Part shown: positions 28,587 through 38,780 of the stretch, one piece after another | Numbering within the stretch: the stretch's first letter is position 1 | How the letters are laid out: every line of letters starts with the position of its first letter | Assembly: GCA_030154185.1 (NCBI GenBank) | Contig: JASKKK010000003.1 | Location: 23,352-87,351, forward strand | DNA from: Desulfuromonadales bacterium | GTDB taxonomy: Bacteria; Desulfobacterota; Desulfuromonadia; Desulfuromonadales; Syntrophotaleaceae | Length of the DNA: 64,000 nt | Reading direction: 5' to 3' | Program-made: the position numbers and the translations under genes | Notes under the pieces: model-generated | Database searches by the model: none | What the model saw: only the letters and a program-made list of their open reading frames with translations | Told to the model about the DNA's origin: nothing

Positions 28587-29914
28587 GAAATTGAATCCTG
28601 TTTCGTATCGGCGCCTTCTTCGACGGCATCCGTCCCCGACTTTTGTGGATCGGGATTCAGATCGAACAAGCGCCTTACGGCTTCGAGATAGATTTCCCCG
28701 GTAATGTCGTCTCCGGCACGCTTGAGAACGCTCAGAGGGGAATGCAGCAGTTTGTTGACGATGGAACGGGTCAGGGCTTCGACGGCACGGCGGTCGCCGG
28801 CATCGAGATGCCGCAGGCCGTGGAGGGTTTTTTCCGTTTCGCTACGGCGGATTTCTTCCACCTGCTGACGCAGAGCTACGATCATGGGCGTAGCCTCGAG
28901 GCTGCGCAGCCAGCTGTAAAACCGGTCTATTTCCTGCTCGATAATGTCTTCGGCCTTTTTGGCCGCCTTGCGCCGCTCCCGCAGATTGGTTTCGATAACA
29001 CCGTTGAGATCGTCGATATCATACAGATAAACGTTGTCGATCTGGTTGGCATCGGGATCGATATTGCGGGGCACGGCAATATCGATGAGAAACATGGGGC
29101 GGTTTTTGCGCTGGCGAATGACCTCTTCGAGTTGTGCGCGGGTCACCAGCAGCCCCCCCGCCGCGGTAGAGGTCAACACGATATCGGCCCGGCTCAGATA
29201 CAGGGGAAATTCGGCAAAGGGCACGGCTCGTCCGTCAAACTGTTCGGCCAGCGCCTGAGCCCGCGCCAGGGTGCGATTGGTGACCAGCACCTCGCCGACT
29301 TGCTGGCCGGTCAGGTGACGTGCCGCAAGCTCGCACATTTTGCCGGCCCCGACGATCATAACGTTTTTGTCCGTCAGTTCGCCGAAAATCTTGCGCGCCA
29401 GTTCCACCGCCGCATAGGACACGGATACCGCATGTTGCGCAATGGCGGTTTCGTTGCGCACCCGCTTGGCTGCAGCAAAAGCTTTTGGCATCAGCCGGTT
29501 GAAAACCGGACCGGCAGTGCAACTCGATTCGGCCTGATTGTAGGCTTCCTTCAGCTGGCCGAGAATCTGAGGTTCGCCGAGAATCATGGAGTCGAGACTC
29601 GATGCAACCCGGAAAAGATGATGTATGGCATCCCGTCCGCAATGGACATACAGGTGCGGTTTGACCTGATTCTCATCGAGCCCGTGATACGCCGCCATAT
29701 AGCGTTGCAAACGAGCGCAGCCGAGAGGAATATCCTTACTCGCTGCATAAACTTCGACCCGGTTGCAGGTCGAAAGAATCATTGCCTCCGTCATTCCAGG
29801 CAAATCCGTCATGGCGCGCAAAACGCTGCCCGGATCGTCAGACGCGAAGTTAAGACGCTCACGCAGTTCGACGGGAGCGGTTTTGTAACTGAGGCCTAGG
29901 ACCAGAAAATTCAT
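28583..29914 (-). CDS. hemA: Glutamyl-tRNA reductase
   Basis: GLSYKTAPVELRERL, ILSTCNRVEVYA, MILGEPQILGQLKEAY. Confidence 0.95.
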   Translation of the reverse strand: MNFLVLGLSYKTAPVELRERLNFASDDPGSVLRAMTDLPGMTEAMILSTCNRVEVYAASKDIPLGCARLQRYMAAYHGLDENQVKPHLYVHCGRDAIHHLFRVASSLDSMILGEPQILGQLKEAYNQAESSCTAGPVFNRLMPKAFAAAKRVRNETAIAQHAVSVSYAAVELARKIFGELTDKNVMIVGAGKMCELAARHLTGQQVGEVLVTNRTLARAQALAEQFDGRAVPFAEFPLYLSRADIVLTSTAAGGLLVTRAQLEEVIRQRKNRPMFLIDIAVPRNIDPDANQIDNVYLYDIDDLNGVIETNLRERRKAAKKAEDIIEQEIDRFYSWLRSLEATPMIVALRQQVEEIRRSETEKTLHGLRHLDAGDRRAVEALTRSIVNKLLHSPLSVLKRAGDDITGEIYLEAVRRLFDLNPDPQKSGTDAVEEGADTKQDSIS

Positions 29915-29941
29915 GAAACGGCAGAATTCCTTGTAAAAATA

Positions 29942-30778
29942 TCAGTATGTCCCCAGGGCGGAATAGCTGTGCAGACCCGACAGCAGCAGATTGACTCCCA
30001 AGAAGGTAAACAGCAGCAAGACAAAACCGATGATAGCCAGTACGGCAGCCTTGCGCCCCCGCCAGCCGACGGCCAGGCGACCGTGCAGCAGTGCAGCGTA
30101 AAGGAACCAGGTGATAAGGGCCCACGTTTCCTTGGGATCCCAGCTCCAATAGGCCCCCCAGGCGCGATCTGCCCAGATCGCGCCGGTAATGATGCCGAGT
30201 GTCATCAGGGGAAAACCGATGGTAAGGCAGCGATAATTCAGGTTATCGAGGACCTGCAGGGACGGTAGACGGTAGAAAAGGGAGGACACCTTCTTCTTCT
30301 TCAGCATGCGCTCCTGCAGCAGATAAAGACAACCGGCCACGGCGGCCAGGGCGAAAACCGCATCCCCGAGAAACGCCAACACCACATGCACCGGGAGCCA
30401 CCAACTCTGCAGGGGAGGAGGAGGCGCCGTGGTTGCGGTCGATACGGCACTGCCGAAAATCATCAAGACCAGGGCCAGCGGAGCGACAAAGGCCCCGAGT
30501 ACCGCCAACCGGTAACGCAGGTGAAACAAAAGGAAAGTGCCGATAATCGCCCAGGCGAAAAACGACAGAGACTCGTGGAGACTCGACAGCGGCGGAAAGC
30601 CGGTCGTCAGATAACGACTGATCATACTCAGGCTGTGCAGACCGAAACCGCTCCAGAGAAGAACGCGGCCATGCCGGCCGAGAGCGGGCCGCCGCCAAAG
30701 TATATCGGCCAGGGCCAATCCCGTAGCCAGGGCATAAGCCAGCAGGGTTGTACGAAACAAAAGGATATCTATGGTCAT
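29942..30778 (-). CDS. CcsA/HemX-like cytochrome c biogenesis protein
   Basis: Multi-TM protein with GAIWADRAWGAYWSWDPKETWALITWFLYAALLH tryptophan-rich motif. Confidence 0.88.
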   Translation of the reverse strand: MTIDILLFRTTLLAYALATGLALADILWRRPALGRHGRVLLWSGFGLHSLSMISRYLTTGFPPLSSLHESLSFFAWAIIGTFLLFHLRYRLAVLGAFVAPLALVLMIFGSAVSTATTAPPPPLQSWWLPVHVVLAFLGDAVFALAAVAGCLYLLQERMLKKKKVSSLFYRLPSLQVLDNLNYRCLTIGFPLMTLGIITGAIWADRAWGAYWSWDPKETWALITWFLYAALLHGRLAVGWRGRKAAVLAIIGFVLLLFTFLGVNLLLSGLHSYSALGTY

Positions 30779-31440
30779 GTATTCCTTTCCGGTAGATCGA
30801 TTCCCAAAGAAGCCAGGGACCAGGACGGTCCGAAAACCTCATGCAGCAGATCGTCTACCCCCGCCGCATTCCCGACAGTCAGCAATTCCAGCAACGAACC
30901 GGCGAGCAAACGGCGCAACGCTTCGCGGCTGTAATCGATGGAGCCCTTATCGTGCAGGGCATGCTGACGCGCGGCAGCGGCAATATCGACGACCAGGGCC
31001 AGGGATTCCGGCAACAGGGCATCGAGCTGATCCCGAACGACGGTAGCCAGGGCAGGGCTGCGTCCCGAACTGCTGACCGCCAGAGTCATTTCTCCCCGGC
31101 GCAACACCGCCGGCAGACTGAAATCGCCCTCCGACGGAGAACCGGCGAGGCATACGGGTATGCCCAAGCGGCGGGCCTCCGCGGCCACACTGCGATCGCT
31201 GGCAGCATCACCGGTAGCGGCAAAAACCAGACTGGCGCCGTCAAGATCTCCGGAGCGAAAGACCCGTGATACCGTTTCGACCCTCTCCCGGCCAATATGC
31301 GACGACAATCTCGGGCTGACCAGACGCACCTTTGCGCCGGCCTTCAGCAGGCCGTGTGCCTTACGCATGCCGACAGGCCCTCCGCCCACCACCACACAGA
31401 GTTTTCCGGCCAGTTGCAACATTACGGGATATTCGGTCAT
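30775..31440 (-). CDS. Precorrin-2 dehydrogenase / sirohydrochlorin ferrochelatase (siroheme synthase N-terminal type)
   Basis: YPVMLQLAGKLCVVVGGGPVGMRKAHGLLKAGAKVRLVSP; DFSLPAVLRRGEMTLAVSSSGRSPALA. Confidence 0.9.
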   Translation of the reverse strand: MTEYPVMLQLAGKLCVVVGGGPVGMRKAHGLLKAGAKVRLVSPRLSSHIGRERVETVSRVFRSGDLDGASLVFAATGDAASDRSVAAEARRLGIPVCLAGSPSEGDFSLPAVLRRGEMTLAVSSSGRSPALATVVRDQLDALLPESLALVVDIAAAARQHALHDKGSIDYSREALRRLLAGSLLELLTVGNAAGVDDLLHEVFGPSWSLASLGIDLPERNT

Positions 31441-31521
31441 AGACAACTCCTGGCCGGATTCCGCTCCTGATGTCAAGACGGCTGTTCACCGCCTCGTGAA
31501 CGGATCCCGGCTTTGCGATCT

Positions 31522-32100
31522 TCAGATGCCGAAAAGTTCTCCCTCGACCAGTTCGCACAGCAGATGCCCGAAAAACAGACCCGTTTCCGCCGCGCGCCCT
31601 ACGGAATCGGTTGTCAGCCGAAATAGGAAATGGGGGCCGTCTCCGTGGATCTCTTCCTTTTCCGGCAACAGGGCCGCGGTTATGCATCCAAGCTCGCGGG
31701 CTTCCGCCAGTCCTTCCAGGACGGCGTCATTATGGGATACATCCCCCAGCCCCAGAACCGCGTCGCCTTCGGTGGCGATGAGCTGCAACTGCTGGGCAAA
31801 AAAAGCACCGCTGCGCCCTTCCTTGGCCAGCGATGCGGCCAACGGCAGATCCTGACACAGGGATAACGCCGGCAGGGCGGGACGTTCGATATGGAGTCGA
31901 TGCCGGAAAAGATTGGCCACCAGATTGGCGATGGAGCAAAGCGGCCCGCTGCCGAGAACCATGAGACGTCCGCCCCGGTTGAAAATCTCCGCAACCTGGC
32001 CGGAAAAAGTCACCAATTCGTTGGCCTGCATGAGAAAAGTTTCTTCAAGTACCGCGGTATGCTCACGCAGTGATTTACTGATTTTATCCTGAAGCATCAT
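31522..32100 (-). CDS. SIS-domain (GmhA/DiaA-like) phosphosugar isomerase family protein
   Basis: RLMVLGSGPLCSIANLVANLFRHRLHIERPALPALSL; C-terminal TGLFFGHLLCELVEGELF. Confidence 0.7.
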   Translation of the reverse strand: MMLQDKISKSLREHTAVLEETFLMQANELVTFSGQVAEIFNRGGRLMVLGSGPLCSIANLVANLFRHRLHIERPALPALSLCQDLPLAASLAKEGRSGAFFAQQLQLIATEGDAVLGLGDVSHNDAVLEGLAEARELGCITAALLPEKEEIHGDGPHFLFRLTTDSVGRAAETGLFFGHLLCELVEGELFGI

Positions 32101-32184
32101 AACCTGTGCCTTTGCCTGCGAATTTTTCAGAATGATAGGTTGGGCCTTGCGGTGTGTCAAGAACTAGCTGTAAACATCTTGGGA

Positions 32185-32214
32185 AGCATAAGACCCTTGC
32201 TTTTTTCTTATGCT
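32185..32214. promoter_or_regulatory. 9-bp inverted repeat between divergent genes
   Basis: AGCATAAGA (32185-32193) / TCTTATGCT (32206-32214), overlapping the predicted trxA promoter. Confidence 0.5.
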
Positions 32215-32224
32215 CTTTTATGAT
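32197..32224 (+). promoter_or_regulatory. Sigma-70-like promoter for trxA
   Basis: TTGCTT - 16 nt - TATGAT upstream of trxA. Confidence 0.5.
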
Positions 32225-32290
32225 GGGGTATATCTGATAGAAGATTTCTGGGTGAATCATTAACTCTGAATTTAAAAGGAGAAGATATCG

Positions 32291-32620
32291 ATGGCAAGTG
32301 AGAAGGTTATACATCTTTCCGATAGCAGTTTCGAAGCTGACGTGCTGAAATCCTCCGTTCCCGTGCTGGTCGATTTCTGGGCTTCCTGGTGCGGTCCCTG
32401 CAAAGCTATTGCGCCGGCTATCGACGATCTGGCCGATCAGTTCGACGGCCAGGTCAAAATCGCCAAAATCAACGTCGACGAAAACCCCGCCACCCCCAGC
32501 AACTACGGCGTGCGCGGCATTCCGACCCTGATCCTTTTCAAGGACGGACAGGTTGTCGACCAGGTGGTAGGCGCCGTCCCCAAGGGGCAGCTTGAAACCC
32601 TGATCAAAAAGGTGCTGTGA
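32291..32620 (+). CDS. trxA: Thioredoxin
   Basis: VLVDFWASWCGPCKAIAP...YGVRGIPTLILFKDG. Confidence 0.95.
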   Translation: MASEKVIHLSDSSFEADVLKSSVPVLVDFWASWCGPCKAIAPAIDDLADQFDGQVKIAKINVDENPATPSNYGVRGIPTLILFKDGQVVDQVVGAVPKGQLETLIKKVL

Positions 32621-32641
32621 GCCTGAAACGGCCAAGTCATG

Positions 32642-32677
32642 AAAAAAGGACCGGTGTTCATGCATCGGTCCTTTTTT
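32642..32677 (+). terminator. Rho-independent terminator after trxA
   Basis: AAAAAAGGACCGgtgttcatgcatCGGTCCTTTTTT. Confidence 0.9.
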
Positions 32678-32838
32678 ATTGCAGGCTACCCTGCAACAAC
32701 GCTATCCCAGGCAATTATACACCTGTTTTTCACTTTGAAAATCTCGAAGGAAATTCGCGTTATACCTTCCCTGTCCTTGGTGCTCTTTGTGGCGAGGCCC
32801 TTCATTTTTCCGCGCAACTCAGACAGATCAAATCGCCT

Positions 32839-33345
32839 TCAGAGTTCTTCGGGATGAGCCGCCTTGAGCATGCGGAACAATTCCCGGAAGGCGCGCTTAT
32901 CCTTATGCTGCCGCGCACTTTCGGCCAGGCGGCGGAGTTTGTCGGTATCGATCCGGGACATCTTCTGACGCACCTCGTCGAGAGCGCCTTCGCGTTGCTC
33001 CGGGTCGCAAAGCCGTTCGCGCAACGCCTCCAGATAGTGAAAATCGGCTGCGGCCTTCCGACGGCCGAGCTGCAGGTCCTCGAGAAAGGCCTCCGCCTGC
33101 TGGTGGCTGTCTTCATCCCGACGCAACAGGCCGGCCAGATGCTTCAGCTGCCGCTTGCGGGCACCATGGGAGTTGATGCGGCGCGCTTCGTCGATAGCCT
33201 CGCGAATTTCACCGTTCAGAGGCAGCCGACGGAAATCGGCATCGCCAAGAGCGACGAGACGACCGGCCATGTCTTCCACGGCTTTAGCTGCACGTTTCTT
33301 GGCACTGCGGCTCGGTTGCTGTTCCCGCTTCAAATCATTCATCAA
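32839..33345 (-). CDS. DUF615/YjgA (DarP)-like ribosome-associated protein
   Basis: PSRSAKKRAAKAVEDMAGRLVALGDADFRRLPLNGEIREAIDEARRINSHGARKRQLKHLAGLLR. Confidence 0.85.
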   Translation of the reverse strand: MMNDLKREQQPSRSAKKRAAKAVEDMAGRLVALGDADFRRLPLNGEIREAIDEARRINSHGARKRQLKHLAGLLRRDEDSHQQAEAFLEDLQLGRRKAAADFHYLEALRERLCDPEQREGALDEVRQKMSRIDTDKLRRLAESARQHKDKRAFRELFRMLKAAHPEEL

Positions 33346-33791
33346 AATACCTTACGGCTGTCGAGCAGAAAAGTGGCCGGCCCGTCGTTGACGAGATGCA
33401 CCTGCATCATGGCCTGAAAGCGCCCGGCGGCCACGGTCAGCCCCCGCTGGCGCAATTGCTCGATGTAATCGAGATATAACGCATTGGCGGTATCGGGGAG
33501 CGCAGCGCGGGAAAACCCGGGCCGCCGCCCCTTGCGGCAATCGGCGGCCAAAGTGAATTGGGAAACCACCAGCAACTCTCCGCCGATGTCCTCTACCGAC
33601 AGATTCATCTTCCCCTGTGTATCCTCGAACAAGCGCAGCTCCGCGGTCTTTCTGGCCAGCAGCATGACATCCTGCCGATCATCGCCTTCTTCCACACCGA
33701 GCAGCACCATCAGTCCCCGATCGATGGCACCGACAATTTCACCGTCAACCTCGACATGTGCCTGGGTCACACGCTGCAGTACCGCTCTCAT
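33342..33791 (-). CDS. dtd: D-aminoacyl-tRNA deacylase
   Basis: MRAVLQRVTQAHVEVDGEIVGAIDRGLMVLLGVEEGD; LLVVSQFTLAADCRKGRRPGF. Confidence 0.95.
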   Translation of the reverse strand: MRAVLQRVTQAHVEVDGEIVGAIDRGLMVLLGVEEGDDRQDVMLLARKTAELRLFEDTQGKMNLSVEDIGGELLVVSQFTLAADCRKGRRPGFSRAALPDTANALYLDYIEQLRQRGLTVAAGRFQAMMQVHLVNDGPATFLLDSRKVF

Positions 33792-34636
33792 GCCTGCGCC
33801 TCCGCCATCTGGCGCAACATGGACAGTTCCCGCAAATGGTGACAGTTTTTCTCCCCAGGGGCGGTTTCCAGGATTTTAGGTACGGCTTCGAAGCGGGGAT
33901 CCCGCATCAGGGCGGCAAAAGACTCCAGAGCGATGGAGCCCTGGCCGATATGCGCATGGCGGTCGACACGGGAGCCGCGCTCTTTTTTGGAATCGTTGAG
34001 ATGAAAGGCGGCGATGCGATCGACACCGAAAAGACGCTCACATTCCTTCATCACCTCTTGATAACCGTCCGCAGAGGTAAGATCGTAGCCGGCGGCAAAC
34101 GCATGGCAGGTGTCGAAACAGATGCCGAAATTCCCATCGGGCACCAGCTCCATGATCGTTGCCAGGTGTTCGAGGCGATACCCGAGGTAACTGCCTTGGC
34201 CGGCGGTATTTTCCAGCAATACCTGTACCTGGGGCGGCGCCTCGGCAAAAACAGCGCGAAAAGCTTCCGCGATGCGCTGTAGTCCTACATCCTCCCCCGC
34301 ATCGAGGTGCGCGCCGGGATGCATCACCAATCCGCCGATGCCGAGGGTGGCGCAACGCTGCATTTCATCCTGGAAGGCGGCCAGGGAACGACTGCGTTTT
34401 TCACCATCGGGCGCTGCCAGATTGATAAGATAGCTGTCGTGGGCGATAACCGAAGAGACCCGACTGCTTTTCCTTGCGGAAGCAAAAGCCTCAATCTCCT
34501 TATCGTGCAAGGGTTTGGCCTTCCACCGGTTGGCGTTTTTGGTAAAGATCTGCATAGCTGTGGCGCCGATGTCCTCCGCCCGGCGAAAGGCGCGACTGGC
34601 GCCGCCGGCAATGGATACGTGAGCTCCAAGCAGCAT
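33788..34636 (-). CDS. nfo: Endonuclease IV
   Basis: MLLGAHVSIAGGASRAFRRAEDIGATAMQIFTKN; GICFDTCHAFAAGYDL; AFHLNDSKKERGSRVDRHAHIGQG. Confidence 0.94.
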   Translation of the reverse strand: MLLGAHVSIAGGASRAFRRAEDIGATAMQIFTKNANRWKAKPLHDKEIEAFASARKSSRVSSVIAHDSYLINLAAPDGEKRSRSLAAFQDEMQRCATLGIGGLVMHPGAHLDAGEDVGLQRIAEAFRAVFAEAPPQVQVLLENTAGQGSYLGYRLEHLATIMELVPDGNFGICFDTCHAFAAGYDLTSADGYQEVMKECERLFGVDRIAAFHLNDSKKERGSRVDRHAHIGQGSIALESFAALMRDPRFEAVPKILETAPGEKNCHHLRELSMLRQMAEAQA

Positions 34637-34638
34637 AT

Positions 34639-35301
34639 TCACCCCCCCGCAATCGTCGAGGGGAAGCCGGCGGCTGTCCCGCCCGCCAGGATTTCGGGAA
34701 GCTGCACGACCTCGGCAAGCTGTCGGTCGACAAACGGTTCGGTCTCGGCATGGCCTACCAGAATGGTGACCATTCCAAGCTCCTTGGCCGGTTTGAGATT
34801 GGCCACGCTGTCTTCCACCATCATGCATCGCTCGCCGGCCATACCCAGGTTATCCAGCACCCGACGATACGGCTCGGGATAGGGTTTGGGAAGATAGTCG
34901 GCAACCCGGATATCGAAGACTTCATCGAACAGATCGGCAACGCCCAGCGCATCGAGAACGCGGTCGACATGGGCACGACTGCTGTTGGTGAAAATGACCT
35001 TGGTCTGAGGCAGCGATACCAGCACTTTTCTAAGTTCGGGATCGACATGCAGGCGGCTGCCGACGTTCACATCGTGAACATAGTGCAGATAATCCTCGGG
35101 ATCGACCTGATGATGCCGCATGAGCCCCTGCATGGTAACGCCGTAGTCCTGCCAGTATCGACGGCGCAAGGTGTCGACCTGCTGCAGGGGGATGCCGACC
35201 ACCTCGTGCATGTAATTGTTGATGCGCTTGTCTATAAGCGAAAACAGGTCACAGCGAGGTGAATAAAGAGTGTTGTCGAGATCGAACAAGATACAATCCA
35301 T
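34639..35301 (-). CDS. HAD-family pyrimidine 5'-nucleotidase-like hydrolase
   Basis: CILFDLDNTLYSPRCDLFSLIDKRINNYMHEVVGI; MMVEDSVANLKPAKELGM. Confidence 0.88.
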   Translation of the reverse strand: MDCILFDLDNTLYSPRCDLFSLIDKRINNYMHEVVGIPLQQVDTLRRRYWQDYGVTMQGLMRHHQVDPEDYLHYVHDVNVGSRLHVDPELRKVLVSLPQTKVIFTNSSRAHVDRVLDALGVADLFDEVFDIRVADYLPKPYPEPYRRVLDNLGMAGERCMMVEDSVANLKPAKELGMVTILVGHAETEPFVDRQLAEVVQLPEILAGGTAAGFPSTIAGG

Positions 35302-35306
35302 AGCGC

Positions 35307-35738
35307 TTATTCCTCCCCGCATTCGACCCGATCCAGAGCCACGCGAATGCGGCTGATCTCCTCGCGATACCGGTTGTCGGAAAGCCGACATTCCTGGTGG
35401 GATTCGCTCCAGATGGGGCGCGGCCAGAGCGGGTCGTCGGTCTGCCGCGGCACCAGATGCCAATGCATGTGTGGCACCATGTTGCCGAGCAGTTCATAAT
35501 TCATCTTGGCTGGCCGGTAAACGGCGGCCAGGGCTGCCGCCATGCGGCTGACCTCTTCCACGACGGCCCCGCGCACGCCCGGTTCCATGTGGAAAAGCTC
35601 GGTAACGTGGGATTTGGTAAACAGCAGGGTATAGCCGGGAAAGAACTGATCACCATTGAGCATGGCGTAGCAGTGCTCGAATTCGGCGATACGCAGTTGC
35701 GACTGGTCCTGCCAGCGCGTGCACATGGGACAGCTCAT
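35307..35738 (-). CDS. HIT family protein
   Basis: MSCPMC...[23 protein letters not shown] histidine triad. Confidence 0.88.
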   Translation of the reverse strand: MSCPMCTRWQDQSQLRIAEFEHCYAMLNGDQFFPGYTLLFTKSHVTELFHMEPGVRGAVVEEVSRMAAALAAVYRPAKMNYELLGNMVPHMHWHLVPRQTDDPLWPRPIWSESHQECRLSDNRYREEISRIRVALDRVECGEE

Positions 35739-36574
35739 TGAGGATCGAAATCTCCCTCGAATACCTGTACTGCCGGACCGGTCATATAGACGCTGCCGTC
35801 CTCGTCCCATTCCATTTCCAGGTCGCCGCCCAGCAGATGATTAAGCAGGCGCCGCTCGGTCTTTTCGTTGAGAACGCAGGCGACAGTCACCGCTGAAGAG
35901 CCGGTGCCGCAGGCCAGGGTCTCGCCGGCCCCGCGTTCCCAGGTGCGCTGTTTGATCTCGGTGGGAGAAATGATCTCTATAAATTCGACGTTGGTGCGAT
36001 TGGGAAACAGGTCGTGGCTTTCGATGATTGGGCCGTATTTGGAAACCGGAAATTCATCGACATTGTCCACAAAAATGATGCAATGAGGATTGCCCATGGA
36101 CACACAGGTGATATGGAAGGTGCGGTCCAGAACTTTCATCTCGGTATTTACGACCTGCTCGTCAGGGTTGCCGGTCATGGGAATTTCGCCCCGCGTAAGC
36201 CGTGGTTTGCCCATATTGACGCGCACCCGTTCGACCTTGTTGTCGTCGTTGATAAACAACTGCAATGTCAGAATGCCGGCACCGGTTTCCGCTGTAATCT
36301 CCTGCTTGTCGACCAGACCATGGTCATAAGCGTATTTGGCGACACATCGGATGCCGTTGCCGCACATCTCCGATTCGCTGCCATCCGAATTGAACATGCG
36401 CATGCGCACGTCGGCCACCTCGGAAGGCAAAATCAGAATCAGACCGTCCGAACCGATACCGAAGTTGCGGTTGCTGACCGTACGGGCCATGGCGACAGGA
36501 TCGTCGATGGTTTCTTCAAAACAATTGACATAGACATAGTCGTTGCCGGCGCCGTGCATTTTGGCGAATTTCAT
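35735..36574 (-). CDS. dapF: Diaminopimelate epimerase
   Basis: [48 protein letters not shown]. Confidence 0.96.
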   Translation of the reverse strand: MKFAKMHGAGNDYVYVNCFEETIDDPVAMARTVSNRNFGIGSDGLILILPSEVADVRMRMFNSDGSESEMCGNGIRCVAKYAYDHGLVDKQEITAETGAGILTLQLFINDDNKVERVRVNMGKPRLTRGEIPMTGNPDEQVVNTEMKVLDRTFHITCVSMGNPHCIIFVDNVDEFPVSKYGPIIESHDLFPNRTNVEFIEIISPTEIKQRTWERGAGETLACGTGSSAVTVACVLNEKTERRLLNHLLGGDLEMEWDEDGSVYMTGPAVQVFEGDFDPQ

Positions 36575-36727
36575 GAAAAAAGCCCTTCCTTTTTCTCTGT
36601 ATGATCTGAATGATTGTAAACTGGAATTATAGAAAAAACCGACCGTTCCCACAAGGGCCATCTTAATTGACCGGAATAACCGTCTAACGTATGATGTCGT
36701 CATATGTATCGTTCGGGAGAAAACTTC

Positions 36728-36946
36728 ATGGCATATCATTTGAAAACCAAAATCTGGCAGACGGGTTCCCTGGAATGGTGGGGGATAATCGATGGCGAAG
36801 ATGTCTTTTTGGGAGGCAGGGAATTTCCTTTGCCTCCCGAAGACGGCGATCGTTGGATCGTCCGTGCCACCGGGGAAGCATTCTGCATACTCGATGGCGA
36901 GATCAGACGGGCCTCCGACGCCCCCGAACCGGAGAAATGTCCATGA
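36728..36946 (+). CDS. Small hypothetical protein
   Basis: 73-aa [39 protein letters not shown]... overlapping the next gene's start. Confidence 0.5.
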   Translation: MAYHLKTKIWQTGSLEWWGIIDGEDVFLGGREFPLPPEDGDRWIVRATGEAFCILDGEIRRASDAPEPEKCP

Positions 36947-37566
36947 AAATAGGAACTCTTGAGATCATCCAGATCCCGGCCGGCGAAATGAACAACTTCT
37001 CCTACCTGCTGTTCTGCCCGGCGACGCGCCGGGGGCTGGCAGTCGACCCTTCGCTGGAACCGCAACGCCTGCTCGATGCCATCGATGCACACGGGGTCGA
37101 CCTGACCTGGCTGGTCAACACCCACGGGCATCGCGATCATGTCGCCGGCAACGACCTCATACTCCAGGCTACCGGTGCCTCCCTCGCCGCCCATCCTCTG
37201 GCTGTTCCGAAAATCGACAGGCCCTTGACCGAAGGCGACGCGCTCATGGTTGGCGATACGGAGGTGAAGGTTCTGCACACCCCCGGGCATACACCTGCGG
37301 ATATCACCCTGAATCCGCCTGGAGTCCTGTTGACCGGCGACACGCTTTTCGTCACCAAGGTCGGCCGGGCCGACATGACCGGCAGCGATCCCGTTGCCTT
37401 ATATGACAGTTTGCGGCGGCTTGCACAGTTCCCCGGGGAAACCCTGGTCTTTCCGGGTCATGATTACGGACCGAAAGCATATTCTTCCATCGAGTACGAA
37501 AGACGAAACAACCCTTATCTGCGCTGCCCTGATCTCGAAAGTTTTCTTGCCTTGCGCATGGGATGA
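36943..37566 (+). CDS. MBL-fold hydrolase (glyoxalase II-like)
   Basis: [48 protein letters not shown]. Confidence 0.9.
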   Translation: MKIGTLEIIQIPAGEMNNFSYLLFCPATRRGLAVDPSLEPQRLLDAIDAHGVDLTWLVNTHGHRDHVAGNDLILQATGASLAAHPLAVPKIDRPLTEGDALMVGDTEVKVLHTPGHTPADITLNPPGVLLTGDTLFVTKVGRADMTGSDPVALYDSLRRLAQFPGETLVFPGHDYGPKAYSSIEYERRNNPYLRCPDLESFLALRMG

Positions 37567-37660
37567 TGGTTTTGGCAGGAACATGCCTGCCTCAAATAAA
37601 ATTGCATGGGAGGAGGTATGACGGTTGGGGTGGGGCCGCCGACTGTCATGGTTGATATTT

Positions 37661-38713
37661 ATGACAAGCAACCTTCTGGAGCAGCTGGTAAGCACCGGCG
37701 TGCTGACCCGGCAGATGGCCGAGAAAGTACGGTCTCATGCCGGGCAAAACGGTATGGCGACCAGCACCAGTCTACTCACCCTTACCACCCTCGGCGAAGA
37801 CTGTCTGGCGCAATTCCTCAGTCGGCAACTCGATCGCCCCTGTTTTGAACCGCGCCGGATGCAGGAACTGCCGCCGGTGTTACGGGAATTTTTATCCATC
37901 GACCAGGCGCTGAAGTACCGGGTGTTGCCCTTGCGTCTCGAGCAACAGGGGCTCGTCGTCGCCATGGCCGATCCGAGCGACAAGCAAAACCTGCACCTTC
38001 TGGCCGAACTTATCGGTTATCCTCCGATCCCTCTCGTAGCCCCGGAACTCCGCCTGCTGCAGGCCATACAGCGCTGCTACGGCATGGAACTTCCCGATCA
38101 TGAACAGTCGCTTCTGGAAAAAAAGAGATCCGCAGCAAATGTGCCCTCCACCCTTGTGGAGGAAGCGCCGGATGAAGCCTTACTGGAAGAAGCTGAAATC
38201 GTGGAAGACGAGCCTTTGCAGAGGCCCGAAGAACCCGCAGCCGACCTGAACTCCGGATTGGCGGAGGCGCGATGTCGCGATGATGTAGCGGACGCACTGA
38301 TGGCTCACCTGGCCGGACAATTCGACCGACTGGCGCTGTTTCTGTATCGTAATGGGGTTTTGCAGGGATGGCGGGCGCTGGTAGGGCATACTCCCCTGCC
38401 TGGATTTTCAGAGTCAAGGTTGTCGACTGCAGACAGTACCATTCTGCAGTCGGTTCTGACAGATCAAAGTCCGTTTCTGGGCCGCATCTTTGAGCCGAAC
38501 CTGAGGGCACAACTGTCCCGCGCCCTGGGAGCGGCGCCGGAAAGGGTTTCAATGCTGCCTCTAATTCTGGCAGGCAGATCGGTCGGATTGCTGTATGTCG
38601 AAGATGCCGGCCACAATATATGCGAACGTGTGGCGGAACTGCGAAATCTGCTGGCGAAAACGGCCTGCGCTTTGGAAATACTCATTCTGCGTCAGAAACT
38701 CGCCCGGCACTGA
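37661..38713 (+). CDS. MshEN-like domain protein with C-terminal GAF-like region, no ATPase
   Basis: N-terminal ...CLAQFLSRQLDRPCFEPRRMQELPPVLREFLSIDQALKYRVLPLRLEQQGLVVAMADPSDKQNL resembles GspE/PilB N-terminal domains; GAF-like C-terminus (RVSMLPLILAGRSVGLLYVEDA). Confidence 0.6.
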   Translation: MTSNLLEQLVSTGVLTRQMAEKVRSHAGQNGMATSTSLLTLTTLGEDCLAQFLSRQLDRPCFEPRRMQELPPVLREFLSIDQALKYRVLPLRLEQQGLVVAMADPSDKQNLHLLAELIGYPPIPLVAPELRLLQAIQRCYGMELPDHEQSLLEKKRSAANVPSTLVEEAPDEALLEEAEIVEDEPLQRPEEPAADLNSGLAEARCRDDVADALMAHLAGQFDRLALFLYRNGVLQGWRALVGHTPLPGFSESRLSTADSTILQSVLTDQSPFLGRIFEPNLRAQLSRALGAAPERVSMLPLILAGRSVGLLYVEDAGHNICERVAELRNLLAKTACALEILILRQKLARH

Positions 38714-38780
38714 CAGCCCTAATCGCTCCGTGTCAGCATTGCGTATCGATACTTCGGTGCCTGCGCCGGCGATGGCGACA

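Noticed and set aside
28643-29899. 418-aa ORF antisense to hemA (and similar 44558..45820, 43176..44495, 57050..58264, 27501..28691)
   Set aside because: Long open antisense frames are expected at this GC content; the opposing genes are unambiguous
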